64,000 bases of DNA from DSVQ01 sp964484765 (GTDB lineage: Bacteria > Planctomycetota > Planctomycetia > Planctomycetales > Planctomycetaceae): contig CAZAGI010000010.1 of assembly GCA_964484765.1 (NCBI GenBank), positions 1-64,000 of the forward strand, written 5' to 3'. The translations under genes were made by a program, and so were the position numbers. A model generated the notes under the pieces. That model made no database searches. It was not told where the DNA came from and saw only the letters and a list, made by a program, of their open reading frames with translations. Numbering within the stretch: position 1 is the first letter of the stretch; each line of letters begins with the position of its first letter. Below, piece by piece: positions 1-9,202 of this stretch.

Positions 1-69
1 TTCTTTCAGAACCACTCCGTCAATTGCTAAACCGCATAAATCCACGGGCTGCTAAGGGAGGACAATACC

Positions 70-453
70 ATGGACGACACTTTCTCGACGAACGACGGTC
101 ATGCTCCCGGACCGCGGGGGAAGGCCATTGGCTTTCTTGATTCCGTCACCGATGCCCGGAACGTTGCAGAGGCGTTGGAACAGGGCGGCGTCGATGTTGC
201 GCGGATCGAATTGTTCGCGGGGCCAGACGGCGAGAGCGACTGGACGACCATGATGGGCACCGCGACCTGGGGAGAACAATCCGAGACATGTCTGAAGCAG
301 GGGATTGCCGCGCTGAATGATGGACGAGCCATCTTTGCCGTCCGCGTGGCGGATCACGATGATGCCGAGAACATCGCCGCGATTGCTAGTGCTCATGGGG
401 CCAGGAACATCACCTATTTTGGTGACTTGGTTGATACGGTGCTGACGACGTAA
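70..453 (+). CDS. small hypothetical protein, general-stress (YflT-like) appearance
   Basis: A 127-residue soluble protein without signal peptide or membrane segment. The ATG at 70 has a strong ribosome binding site, GGGAGG, 8 bases upstream. The pattern is alternating beta/alpha: a first strand GKAIGFLDS, a helix DARNVAEALEQGGV, a strand IELFAG, then a second half with RAIFAVRVAD and a helix DDAENIAAIASAHGA. This resembles the small ferredoxin-like fold of general stress proteins of the YflT/17M type, in which one half covers 'avoid/adjust' helices and the other a repeated beta-alpha unit. No catalytic motif is visible. The gene is alone on the plus strand and converges on the protease-lipase gene. 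Family assignment is tentative; that it is a real gene is supported by codon pattern and ribosome binding site. Confidence 0.7.
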   Translation: MDDTFSTNDGHAPGPRGKAIGFLDSVTDARNVAEALEQGGVDVARIELFAGPDGESDWTTMMGTATWGEQSETCLKQGIAALNDGRAIFAVRVADHDDAENIAAIASAHGARNITYFGDLVDTVLTT

Positions 454-549
454 GTCCATCAAGACAGGTGATGTTCGTTGGGCGCAAAAATAATATTGGA
501 TTGAAGGCGCAGGGTGTGTGTCATTCTGCGCTTCCCTGCTCCGATGGCA

Positions 550-2778
550 TCACGCCGGCGATGTGGGGATCTGCTTCGCAATCTTCGTCAGGTAACGATC
601 GAGGCTGTGATCGCTGATGCTCGGCAAGAGGCCTTCCAGCTGCGCCGTCGGCAACGATTCCAGCCCTGCTTCCTGCGCGCGGGCGTTTTCAGCGAGGAGT
701 TCCGCGCGCATGCGGTCAAACTCCGCTTCCGTCAGCATCGGCGGCTCGGTATCGGAGACCACGGCGGGTTGTAACAGATCGTCGCCAACGAGCGATTCCA
801 GGCTGATGCGGGGGACCCCTGCGGCTGTGAAATGGATCAATTGTCCGACATGGCGATAGGTCGGCGGCACGCGCGGAACGATGTCGTCATCGTTCACGTA
901 GCGGAAGAATCTGCCACCATAGTTGCGCTTCATGAAGTCGCCAAATGCTCCTTTGCCGACGGCTGGTTGCCCGTAAGTCGCAACCCCCGTGATCGGGTAC
1001 CGGCCTTGCCACTCTGCGGCGGCGATGGTGGCGAGCGCACCGCCGAGACTGTGCCCAGTGAGCCAGATCGAGCTGCCATTCCACTCGGTTAATTGTTGCT
1101 GCAACAAGGCGTCGACGACTTGAAAGGCTCCGAGAAAGCCGCGATGGACCGTGCCGTAAGGGCGCGTCGTCGACAGCATGTTGAGATTGCCCAACCAGTC
1201 GCCGCGACTTTCAGTCCCGCGGAAAGACACAATCACCGTGGAACCGACGCGTGCCGCGAAGCATTGCGTGTCGTCAACGCTGAAGAAGCACGCTTCCAGT
1301 CCCCAGACATCGCGCGCTAATGCCACGACTTCGGCTTCGGTCCGGTACGACAGTCGGCTTGCCAGCCCCAACGACAAGCCTGCCGGAAAATCGAAGGCTG
1401 CTCCTTGCAGCGGCCCGATTGCAAAGCGTGCATCGGGAATAATGATGGCGGGGCCCGATCCGAAAGCGCCTTCGACACTCGTGACCGGTTTGGAGATCGC
1501 GACCGGTGTCGTCACGATCGTCGGTGTGCCGACGTTGATCGAAATCTGCAACGGGATCGTCCACGTCGCGGTTCCTGTCTGCACCTGGAGCGCCGTTGTT
1601 GCCTGCGGCTGCGATGGTGGAGCCGGAATCACGGGCGCAGGCATCTCCAGTTCCTCGATCTGCGACCAGATCGGACCGTAGAAGTCGCTCCGAGGCTCCA
1701 CACGGCCACGGAAGTTGACGCCGGCGTTCACCACGCGGCTGTCCTCGGCCAGATCACGCGGTGAAACGGCATAGTTCGCTTTCAAGTAAATTCCGCCGAA
1801 GTGCAGCCCCACGACTTCACCAGTCGTCAGATCGATCACCGCCGACCCGGAGTTTCCCCCCAGCGTCGAACAATCATGCGTCACTGCATCGACGTTTTTT
1901 TTGAAACTCTCAATCCTTTCGCGGAGGCGGAACCGTCCGGGTTGAAAGCGCTTAATGTAATACCGGCCGTTGAAGACGCGTTTTTGCACTTCCTGATATT
2001 GTTCCGTGCCGGTTGGGTCGTATCCGGGATAACCGATGACGGCGACTTCACGATCGTACAACGCACCCGGATCGGTCGTGGAGAGGGCCAGCGGGCGGCG
2101 ATCGACCGGCAAGCCTTCCACGCGGAGCAGGGCCATATCCCAATGGGGATGGATCATCACGACTTCGCGGACCTTCAGCGATGTGGGTTGAGTGTCACCG
2201 GAGTCGCTGAATTCGATGACCGACTCGGTGCCAGCCGGAATCCGTACACTTTGTAGTCCCAAGCCCTGTGCAAAAATCGCCGCGACATGCCGATTGGTCA
2301 TCAAAAGTCCCGGGCCGACGATGAAGCCGGTGCCGGCATAGGGAAGCGACTTCAATGTCGGCACATTGATTCGACCAATCGCGCGGGTGCGCTCGATGAT
2401 CCACGGTCGACGACCTTCGTCGCCGTATTTCTGCCAATCGTCGGTCAATTGATCGGCGACCAACGCATCCTGGATCACATCCACGACCGGCCGGTGGAAC
2501 GGCATCACAATCGCTTCCAACTGGAACTGCTGCTCAGCGCTGAGATCGTTTCCAGTGTTCAATGCCTCCAGCGTTTCTGCCACGATTTCCGCCTGGTTTT
2601 CTGCGGCTGTCGGCACCCCGAGCGATTCGAGAACGCGTTCCGAACTCAAGTCCGGCATCGCTGCGTCAATACCGACGGAGTCCCGCTGCAGGCGTTCCAG
2701 CAAGCCCGGCGATTTTCCCGTGGGGTTGATCTGAGCCAGCATTTGCTGCAGTCGTGCCTGGAGATCAGTCGCACTCAT
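550..2778 (-). CDS. trypsin-like serine protease fused to class 3 lipase
   Basis: A 742-residue two-enzyme fusion. After about 130 helical residues comes a trypsin/V8-like peptidase with a full triad: His164 in TNRHVAA, Asp214 in HPHWDMALL and Ser310 in GGNSGSAV, followed by the typical VVGLHFGG strand. A proline-rich linker (about 380-400) leads to an alpha/beta-hydrolase of the lipase class 3 type: oxyanion strand VIVSFRGTES, nucleophile elbow GHSLGGA (Ser577), Asp632 in NDDDIVPRVPP and a probable His724 in SDHSLDRYL. No signal peptide or membrane segment is seen, so it is probably cytosolic or exported with help. The ATG at 2778 was preferred to the GTG at 2787; neither has a good ribosome binding site. 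It is the last gene of a minus-strand trio with the Vps62-like and LamG genes. A protease-activated phospholipase is inference. Confidence 0.85.
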   Translation of the reverse strand: MSATDLQARLQQMLAQINPTGKSPGLLERLQRDSVGIDAAMPDLSSERVLESLGVPTAAENQAEIVAETLEALNTGNDLSAEQQFQLEAIVMPFHRPVVDVIQDALVADQLTDDWQKYGDEGRRPWIIERTRAIGRINVPTLKSLPYAGTGFIVGPGLLMTNRHVAAIFAQGLGLQSVRIPAGTESVIEFSDSGDTQPTSLKVREVVMIHPHWDMALLRVEGLPVDRRPLALSTTDPGALYDREVAVIGYPGYDPTGTEQYQEVQKRVFNGRYYIKRFQPGRFRLRERIESFKKNVDAVTHDCSTLGGNSGSAVIDLTTGEVVGLHFGGIYLKANYAVSPRDLAEDSRVVNAGVNFRGRVEPRSDFYGPIWSQIEELEMPAPVIPAPPSQPQATTALQVQTGTATWTIPLQISINVGTPTIVTTPVAISKPVTSVEGAFGSGPAIIIPDARFAIGPLQGAAFDFPAGLSLGLASRLSYRTEAEVVALARDVWGLEACFFSVDDTQCFAARVGSTVIVSFRGTESRGDWLGNLNMLSTTRPYGTVHRGFLGAFQVVDALLQQQLTEWNGSSIWLTGHSLGGALATIAAAEWQGRYPITGVATYGQPAVGKGAFGDFMKRNYGGRFFRYVNDDDIVPRVPPTYRHVGQLIHFTAAGVPRISLESLVGDDLLQPAVVSDTEPPMLTEAEFDRMRAELLAENARAQEAGLESLPTAQLEGLLPSISDHSLDRYLTKIAKQIPTSPA

Positions 2779-2913
2779 GGGAGTCACTCTGCAGAAAAAC
2801 GCGTGGGATGTCGTCGGGATCGATCAATCGTAGGACGTTTTTCCAGGAAATCACAAGCCTTGGCTGCATCCCGCTCGGGGCTCGCTGTGTCCCGACGGAT
2901 CATGGATCCACAA

Positions 2914-4692
2914 TTACGGACTGGTCGCGGTGCCACCGGGTTGTTGCGGGGGGGAAAGCAGCTTCGCTGCCAGTGCCAGCGCGTAGTCCGCCCAAATCAT
3001 GCCCGATAATGTGCCGAACAGGTCATCCGTCACGCGCACTCCCCAACGGCCTTGATAGCCCGGTTCATCGGTGTCGCGCGTGTCCGGCGTCTTCTGGGCC
3101 GGCCACCATGTTTGATTGTGCGCGGTGTCCGATGTCCGCTTGCGCTCCATCAGCTGGAAATATTCGCGACCTTCGGCGTCGGCGTCTTTGAACACGCCCG
3201 TCAGAGGATCTGTTAATTTCGAACATTGCCAGGTCTGCGTGTCCTTCGCCAGCAACTGTAGATTTTGTCCGGCGAGTTTTCCGGAGAGCGAGTCTGTCAG
3301 TGAGACCCCCGTCGGTAACAGCGCCTTGCCGATGCCCTGTGTCGTGCTGCCCACTGGTGTGGTTGCTGGCCCGGGTTCGCTCCCCTTGAATTGATCGGGA
3401 TCAATTTTGGGGCCGATGCTGCCGCTGACGTCGGGTAAGCTGGTGGACGCCGCTTCAATAAGTCCTGCGACCAGTCCCACCACAGCGCCGAACACGCCAA
3501 AGAGGGATGCTCCCGCGACAACTTTCGCCAGCAGCACGACGATATCGCGGGACGTATCCAGGTTGTCGAACGAAGAATTGAGTTCATCGACGGCCTTCTT
3601 GCCGTCTTCGATCGCCTTGTTGATTTGGTCGATGACCCCATCGGGAGGTGTTGGCGCAAGCGATTCATGATCTCCAGGCGTCAGGTAGTTGCTGTGATTC
3701 CCCTGCGACACGAAAATCAACGGATGCGTATCGCCCATGCGGGTGAGATCGGCGTCGGACCACAGCCGTAAGTCCAAATCGTGCCTTAAGGCCGAACTCA
3801 ATTCGAGGAAGGTGAAATTCCGGCGCGAGACAGCGATCAGTTTCCCTTGAAACGGTCCCGGCGGACGAGTGGGCAAGATCGGTTTGTCGCGGGCCGCCAG
3901 GACGGCGACGCTGGTCCAGTCGCCGCCATAAGTGCGAATCTCTGTCGGCGGCGTGGTCGGCGGCTGATCTTTCTTCCGCAACAGATCCTGATGGCCAGGA
4001 TAGAAGAGGTGATAGATCACCATTTGAGCATCTTCGAGCCCATTGAGGCTCGTGACGAGGTCATTCAGCAGCTTGCTGCGATCGTCCTGGTATTTGTCGG
4101 CTGTGAACTTCAACAGGAACGCGATGCCCGATTGATCGATCACCTCCGCGGTGTACCAGAAGCGTCCGTTACGACGCGGGTTGCTGGTCGCCGAGTCATC
4201 CCATTGTTGCTGAATCTTCGGCAGGTTGGCGTGTTTGTTGACCGTCTTGTCGGTGACATCTTCGCTTTCCAGCCACCCGGCGGGATCCAGCCAGAGATCG
4301 GCCTTGCCGAACGGGATGTCTTCAAAGGGGAACCGCACGGTGGGTAGTTCCCCCGCGGGTGACGTATCGGGATCCACTGTGGCACCCAACCAGACTTTGC
4401 CAGCGGGTTGTTCTCCCGAAAGACCGCGCAGCGTCCCCCGCGCGACGTTGGGAACTCGTGGGAACGTTGCCTTGGTTCCGCGCGGCCGTTTTCCCCACAG
4501 CTTTTTGTCGCTGAGATTCACCAGCAACGGTGGTGCCTCAACGGCATCTTCGGCGGCCGCACGCCACAGCGCACTCTCTTCCAGAAACCGTTTTGGGTCC
4601 ACGGGATAGAAATCTTCGTCCGGATGGAGCAGCAGCACCGGAGCGAATTTCTCCACCAGCGCGCGTTTTTCAGCGGGGGGCAATTCGGCCAT
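2914..4692 (-). CDS. Vps62-like hypothetical protein with one membrane-type segment
   Basis: A 592-residue protein. It starts with KFAPVLLLHPDEDFYPVDP, the opening typical of Vps62-related proteins, which are beta-rich and mostly uncharacterised. Further family-like stretches are AQMVIYHLFYPGHQDL in the middle and LIFVSQGNHSNYL, where family members have an 'A-x-G-S-H-x-Y' type motif. Around residues 390-425 there is a long hydrophobic, glycine-rich segment (LLAKVVAGASLFGVFGAVV) that could span or insert into a membrane; the family normally lacks this. The C-terminal part has GRWGVRVTDDLFG. The ATG at 4692 has AGGAT about 10 bases upstream and was chosen over the upstream TTG. It lies between the LamG gene (about 70 bases upstream) and the protease-lipase gene, same strand. 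Function is unknown; the family call is by motif only. Confidence 0.65.
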   Translation of the reverse strand: MAELPPAEKRALVEKFAPVLLLHPDEDFYPVDPKRFLEESALWRAAAEDAVEAPPLLVNLSDKKLWGKRPRGTKATFPRVPNVARGTLRGLSGEQPAGKVWLGATVDPDTSPAGELPTVRFPFEDIPFGKADLWLDPAGWLESEDVTDKTVNKHANLPKIQQQWDDSATSNPRRNGRFWYTAEVIDQSGIAFLLKFTADKYQDDRSKLLNDLVTSLNGLEDAQMVIYHLFYPGHQDLLRKKDQPPTTPPTEIRTYGGDWTSVAVLAARDKPILPTRPPGPFQGKLIAVSRRNFTFLELSSALRHDLDLRLWSDADLTRMGDTHPLIFVSQGNHSNYLTPGDHESLAPTPPDGVIDQINKAIEDGKKAVDELNSSFDNLDTSRDIVVLLAKVVAGASLFGVFGAVVGLVAGLIEAASTSLPDVSGSIGPKIDPDQFKGSEPGPATTPVGSTTQGIGKALLPTGVSLTDSLSGKLAGQNLQLLAKDTQTWQCSKLTDPLTGVFKDADAEGREYFQLMERKRTSDTAHNQTWWPAQKTPDTRDTDEPGYQGRWGVRVTDDLFGTLSGMIWADYALALAAKLLSPPQQPGGTATSP

Positions 4693-4763
4693 GATTATCA
4701 ATCCTGTATCAAAGAGTTTGTTTTGTGAGCTTGAACAAGAAAAGGAATGTGACGCAGCGACGG

Positions 4764-5912
4764 TTACGGGAAGTGACGCCTCACCGGGATGCCTTTGCAG
4801 TCCTTCAAGTTAGAGAGCACACGTTGCAGCGTCTTGAGAAAGAGAATGAAGTCGGTGTCGCAGGCACGGGTGCCAAGACGTTCGATCAGGTTGCTCAGAT
4901 CCAAGCGCGGCGGCCGGGAAACGATCACCGGCCCGGGATTCGTCATCGCCGTGACGAGCGCTTCCAAATCAACGCCGACGACGGTCTTCAGCCAGCACAA
5001 CCATTCCCGCAACAGCTTTTCCATCTCGGGCGTCCCTAACCAGCCCTTCGACCATAAGTCGATGAACCGCGCCGCGAATTCGGCATTTTTCTTCTGGATA
5101 GCAGGACCCTGCTTGGCGATCTGTCGCACGAATTGATCGCGCATCCACTGCAAGATGTTCGCCGCCGATCGAACTTGCTCATCACCGGAGCGGATCGCGG
5201 CCGTGATCGCCTGGATCATGTCGAGCCAGCAGTTTCCCTCCGCCGGCGTCAAAGGCCGCGAAGTGAACTCGTTAGTGAGCGCGTCCTGGTCATATTTCTC
5301 GATGGTCAGTTCGTCGATCATGCCGTGCAGAGTGTATGCATCACCGTCGGGCCAGTTCCCGATGTTCACACCGTGTCCGCCGACGCTGGGGACGCTGGAG
5401 ACCAGATCGTTCCGTTGTCCCACAACCTGGCCGTCGATCGTCAGAATGAAGTTGGCGAAACCGTCGTGTTCTACGCCGACGACGACCCATTGGTTGACCG
5501 GCACAACGTGCGTCAGTCCATCGGGTGAATACGGCGGGGTGCTGCTCACACCGTGCCAGACTTTGGGACCGCCCAGTGTCTCTGCACCAAAGACGGTCGC
5601 GGCAAGGATGCCAGACTCTTCGATGTAGAAAGCGAACGCACCGTGTCCTTCGACGAGATTCGCGCGAATGTGGGAGTAGGCATCGAGCCGCACGAGCATC
5701 TGCACACGGAGCGCCTTGAGGTGCTGCCAGGACGGATTATTCGCAATGCGGATGCGACTGCCGGAAGCCGCAAACCGCGCGGCTCCCGTCCCGGCTGCGG
5801 AACCGTTCGGCTCGAAGGTTGTCTGGTGGCTGAGGCCGTGGTTCTCGAACGACGTATCGTCGAACGCCAACCCCTGATACCGATAATTGTGATGGCAGAT
5901 TTTGCGATACAT
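4764..5912 (-). CDS. LamG / concanavalin A-like domain protein
   Basis: A 382-residue protein. Residues about 10-220 show a LamG-type beta-sandwich: ENHGLS, GTGAARFAASGSRIRI, then LRVQMLVRLDA, WVVVGVEHDGFANFILTIDGQVVG and GMIDELTIEKYD, which is the usual series of strands ending in the 'IDEL' motif. Such domains bind glycans or proteins. The remainder is helical with no recognised motif. There is no signal peptide, which is unusual for a LamG protein. The ATG at 5912 has GGAGG 7 bases upstream. It is the first gene of the minus-strand trio, probably the promoter-proximal gene; the next gene begins about 70 bases downstream. Role unknown: the arrangement suggests recognition by LamG, with the downstream proteins acting on membranes or proteins, but that is inference. 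Confidence 0.75.
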   Translation of the reverse strand: MYRKICHHNYRYQGLAFDDTSFENHGLSHQTTFEPNGSAAGTGAARFAASGSRIRIANNPSWQHLKALRVQMLVRLDAYSHIRANLVEGHGAFAFYIEESGILAATVFGAETLGGPKVWHGVSSTPPYSPDGLTHVVPVNQWVVVGVEHDGFANFILTIDGQVVGQRNDLVSSVPSVGGHGVNIGNWPDGDAYTLHGMIDELTIEKYDQDALTNEFTSRPLTPAEGNCWLDMIQAITAAIRSGDEQVRSAANILQWMRDQFVRQIAKQGPAIQKKNAEFAARFIDLWSKGWLGTPEMEKLLREWLCWLKTVVGVDLEALVTAMTNPGPVIVSRPPRLDLSNLIERLGTRACDTDFILFLKTLQRVLSNLKDCKGIPVRRHFP

Positions 5913-6217
5913 CGCCGACCTCCACGTTCGGATGAATGAGCCGTCGTCCGAAGCGACGTGCGAGAATGGTTGAAATCGTCAACTGAAGCGTACTGCGGTG
6001 GAACTCGCGAGACGGGAAAATCTCCCGACACAATCTGCAAAGAATTTCAATACCGGCGAGATCTTCCGCGGCTTTCGCGCGTGGCATCGCATCAGAAATG
6101 ATGCACGAGTGCAAAGGTGTGTTGACCTTTCACATCAGTGCCATGGGGGCAAACCACCACGGATGCGGCGTGGCACGCGAGAATCTTCACACGAGATTCA
6201 CAGCGCGGGGATGAGAA
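5913..6217. other. intergenic stretch upstream of the LamG-led trio
   Basis: These 305 bases lie between the PhzF-like gene and the LamG gene, both on the minus strand. The only clear signal is the GGAGG ribosome binding site for the LamG gene at its left edge. The promoter of the trio is expected here, but I cannot identify convincing -35/-10 hexamers. No coding sequence or strong hairpin is visible. Confidence 0.5.
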
Positions 6218-7066
6218 TCAGGCCAGCAGCTCGCCGCGGAGAACCGTCACTGCCTGGCCGCCGAGGGTGACACGGTCGCCGCGGGCTTTTAACCGCAAGA
6301 CACCGCCGCGGGCGGAAACCTGATGGGCCATTAGTTCCACTTTGCCGAGTTGCTCGCTCCAGTAGGGAGCCAGGCAACAGTGGGCCGAACCGCAGACGGG
6401 GTCTTCGTCGACACCGACGGCGGGGGCAAAGAACCGGGACACGAAATCGTACCGGTCGTCCGTGGCTTTCGCGGTGATGATCACACCGCGCGCGGGAATC
6501 GCACGCAACTTGGCGAAATCAGGATGAACCGCCAGGACGGCGTCCAGGGAGTCGAGCACGACCAGCAAGTCAAATCGATTCCGACCGACAGACACCGGCG
6601 TGTCAACACCGAGGGCTTCCGCCAAAGCGGGAGAGTACTCCGCGGGTTCAGCGGGTAACGCGGGGAAATCAAGCTCGAGCCACGGTCCCTGGCGCGTGCA
6701 TGTCAGCCAGCCACTTTTCGTGTAGAACCGCAAGCACTCTTCGGGGACATCCAGTCCCGCGTACCACAGGGCGTGAGCAGTGGCGAGCGTGGCGTGACCG
6801 CAGAGATCGACTTCAACTTGCGGCGTGAACCAGCGGAGTTCGAGACCACCGTCAATCCGTCGCACGAACGCGGTTTCCGAGAGGTTCATCTCGGCAGCGA
6901 CGGCCTGCATCCAATCCGCTGGCGCGTCGTGTTCCAGCCAGCACACCGCCGCCGGGTTGCCGCCAAATGCATGATCGGTGAAGGCATCCACCTGCCAGAA
7001 GGGCACGCGAGTCAACCCCGCCGCTGGTTGGCTGGCACCGATCTTTTTGGGGAAAGAATTGGACAT
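6218..7066 (-). CDS. PhzF family isomerase/epimerase-like protein
   Basis: A 282-residue cytosolic protein of the PhzF/diaminopimelate-epimerase fold. Hallmarks are the opening FWQVDAFTDHAFGGNPAAV, the catalytic Glu in MNLSETAFV, the DLCGHATLATAHAL motif and, in the second lobe, DPVCGSAHCCLAPYW. The best-known member isomerises a phenazine precursor, but most bacterial homologues lie outside phenazine clusters and their substrate is unknown; no phenazine genes are nearby. The ATG at 7066 is preferred because the protein then opens close to the first strand; a GTG at 7102 is possible. The ribosome binding site is weak (AGGGA about 14 bases upstream). It stands alone, with the ABC-F gene upstream on the same strand. 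Confidence 0.9.
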   Translation of the reverse strand: MSNSFPKKIGASQPAAGLTRVPFWQVDAFTDHAFGGNPAAVCWLEHDAPADWMQAVAAEMNLSETAFVRRIDGGLELRWFTPQVEVDLCGHATLATAHALWYAGLDVPEECLRFYTKSGWLTCTRQGPWLELDFPALPAEPAEYSPALAEALGVDTPVSVGRNRFDLLVVLDSLDAVLAVHPDFAKLRAIPARGVIITAKATDDRYDFVSRFFAPAVGVDEDPVCGSAHCCLAPYWSEQLGKVELMAHQVSARGGVLRLKARGDRVTLGGQAVTVLRGELLA

Positions 7067-7166
7067 CGTGATGCCACGATCCCTGAGACTTGAGCAAACC
7101 ACGGCCCATCACATGACTCTACGCGATCACGTGGTCAAAACAACCGCCGACTAACAACGGACCATT

Positions 7167-8960
7167 TCAACTCCATGCGCCGATTTCTTCCTGCAACTGG
7201 CACCAGCGGTCTTCCGCTTCGGTGAGTTGTTTTCCCACTTCTTCGACTTCGTTGTGCAGTCGTAGCGCTTCTTTCGCGTTCGTTTCGTTCATCAGTTGGG
7301 CGTTGAGCTGTTTCTTCTGATCATCGAGCCGCGCGATCGTCTTTTCGAGCGTCGAAATTTCCTTGCGCGTATCACGATCGTTGCGCTTGGCGGGAGCGGA
7401 CGTGGCTTTCCGCTCGGCCATGACTGACGCGGGAACCTTTGCCATTTTCGCCTGCTGCAGCTCGCGCTCGCCGTCGTCGATTTCCTTGTTGACGGAGTAG
7501 AGATAGGCGTCGTAGGCTCCGTTATAGTTCGTCACTCGGCCGTCACGGACTTCGATGATGCACGTCGCCACGCGCTTCATAAAATGGCGATCGTGAGAGG
7601 TGAAGATCACCGTGCCTTTGTAGTTCGTGAGGGCATTCGCGAGCGCTTCCACGGTGTCGACATCAAGGTGGTTGCCGGGTTCGTCGAGCACCAGAATGTT
7701 GTAATTGCTGAGGAGCAGCCACGCGAGACACAGCCGCGCCCGCTCGCCCCCCGAGAGGACCGCAATCTTCTTGTTGACATGCTCGCCCTTGAACAAGAGC
7801 GCCCCGGCGAGATCGAGAATTTCCTGCGCTTTGGTCCCCGTCGCCGCGTGCGATTCGAGGAACTCCCACACGGTGCGGTCTTCCGGTAGAGTCGTGTAAA
7901 CGTGCTGGGCATACACGCCGATACTGCAGCCGTATCCCCACTTCACTTCGCCATCAATCGGTTTCAGTGAATCGACGATGGTGCGCAGGAACGTCGTTTT
8001 GCCCTGACCGTTGTCCCCCACGATCGCCGCGCGGGAACCGTGTTCGATTTCGAGAGTGATGTCGTCTGCCACGCGGCGGTCACCATAACCGATAGCGACT
8101 TCGCGGCAGCGTAACGCCGGTCCTTGCCGCGGTTCCACCTGCGGGGCGCGAATGTTTGCGGTCGCTTCATCGGCGGCGACTTCAACCACTTCCAGTCGTT
8201 CGAGTTGCTTGCTCTTGGAACGCGCCTGCGTCGCGGTGCTGGCGCGGGCTTTGTTCTTGGCGATGAAGGTTTCGAGGTGCTTTCGCTTCGAGAGAATCGC
8301 CGCATTCGAGCGCTCGATGTGTTCGCGCTGTTCGCGTTCGTAATCGAGATAGGCATCAATCTTTCCGGGAAACGACGTCAGCTTCCCGCGCGATAATGCC
8401 AGCGTCTCGCTGCACGTCGCGCCGAGAAACGCCCGATCGTGCGAGACGATCAGGCACGCTTTCTGATAGTGCCGGAGAAAATGCTCCAACAGGATCTGCG
8501 TGCGGAGATCGAGGAAGTTCGTCGGTTCGTCGAGGAGCAGCAGATTCGGATCGTGCAGCAACAGCGCGGCCAGTTTCACACGGGTCTGCCAACCCCCGGA
8601 GAGTTTTGCAATCGGGCCTTCCAGATACGGCCCCTTCAGTTCGAACTCCCCGGCGACTTCGCCACACTTCCAGTCTGGCTGGCCGCTGTCACGCATCAGG
8701 AACTCGAGCGCCGTCTCGTTCGGCAGAAACGGATCGTGCTGACGGAGATAGCCGAGTTGCAGATTCGGGTGCCGGATCACCTCGCCGTGATCGAGCTCTT
8801 CCTCGCCGAGCAGGATTTTCAGCAGCGTACTTTTGCCCGCGCCGTTGCGACCGACGAAGCCGACTTTCACGTCATCGCTGATGATGGCCTCGGCGTCATC
8901 GAGCAGCACCTGGCTGCCGTAACTCTTGGACGCATTTTTGATCTGGAGCAGGACGGCCAT
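7167..8960 (-). CDS. ABC-F family ATPase (Uup/YheS-like)
   Basis: A 597-residue protein with two ABC ATPase domains and no membrane segments, the layout of ABC-F translation factors that act on the ribosome. The first domain has Walker A GRNGAGKST, signature LSGGWQTRVKLA and Walker B LLLLDEPTNFLD; the second has GDNGQGKTT, LSGGERARLCLA and ILVLDEPGNHLD. Between them is the charged helical linker (about 230-290) that enters the ribosomal E site in characterised members. The C-terminal roughly 80 residues form a coiled coil (STLEKTIARLDDQKKQLN), as in Uup. The ATG at 8960 has AAGGA 11 bases upstream; an extension to a TTG at 9029 would add residues with no family counterpart. Which ABC-F subfamily it belongs to cannot be settled here. 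Confidence 0.92.
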   Translation of the reverse strand: MAVLLQIKNASKSYGSQVLLDDAEAIISDDVKVGFVGRNGAGKSTLLKILLGEEELDHGEVIRHPNLQLGYLRQHDPFLPNETALEFLMRDSGQPDWKCGEVAGEFELKGPYLEGPIAKLSGGWQTRVKLAALLLHDPNLLLLDEPTNFLDLRTQILLEHFLRHYQKACLIVSHDRAFLGATCSETLALSRGKLTSFPGKIDAYLDYEREQREHIERSNAAILSKRKHLETFIAKNKARASTATQARSKSKQLERLEVVEVAADEATANIRAPQVEPRQGPALRCREVAIGYGDRRVADDITLEIEHGSRAAIVGDNGQGKTTFLRTIVDSLKPIDGEVKWGYGCSIGVYAQHVYTTLPEDRTVWEFLESHAATGTKAQEILDLAGALLFKGEHVNKKIAVLSGGERARLCLAWLLLSNYNILVLDEPGNHLDVDTVEALANALTNYKGTVIFTSHDRHFMKRVATCIIEVRDGRVTNYNGAYDAYLYSVNKEIDDGERELQQAKMAKVPASVMAERKATSAPAKRNDRDTRKEISTLEKTIARLDDQKKQLNAQLMNETNAKEALRLHNEVEEVGKQLTEAEDRWCQLQEEIGAWS

Positions 8961-9202
8961 CGGAACAAAAATCCTTGGGGAAATACCGAGGCGGGCGGGC
9001 TTCGGGGAGTGATTGCATAGCGGGGTCAATAGTATGTGACCACAAGTCGATATTGGTCAAGCACGGATTTGTGGATCTGTGTGGTGCCAGACTCGAAGTC
9101 CGGCATTTTCTGCGAACCGTGACGGTGTTTTACTGCAAAGGACGGTCTCGACTCCGAGGGAGGCTTCTCTTAAAATTGACAATCCGCTCCGATTAACCGG
9201 AC

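Noticed and set aside
9176..9181. TTGACA resembling a -35 box ahead of the SirB1-like gene
   Set aside because: A properly spaced -10 would overlap the start of the gene and no matching hexamer is there.
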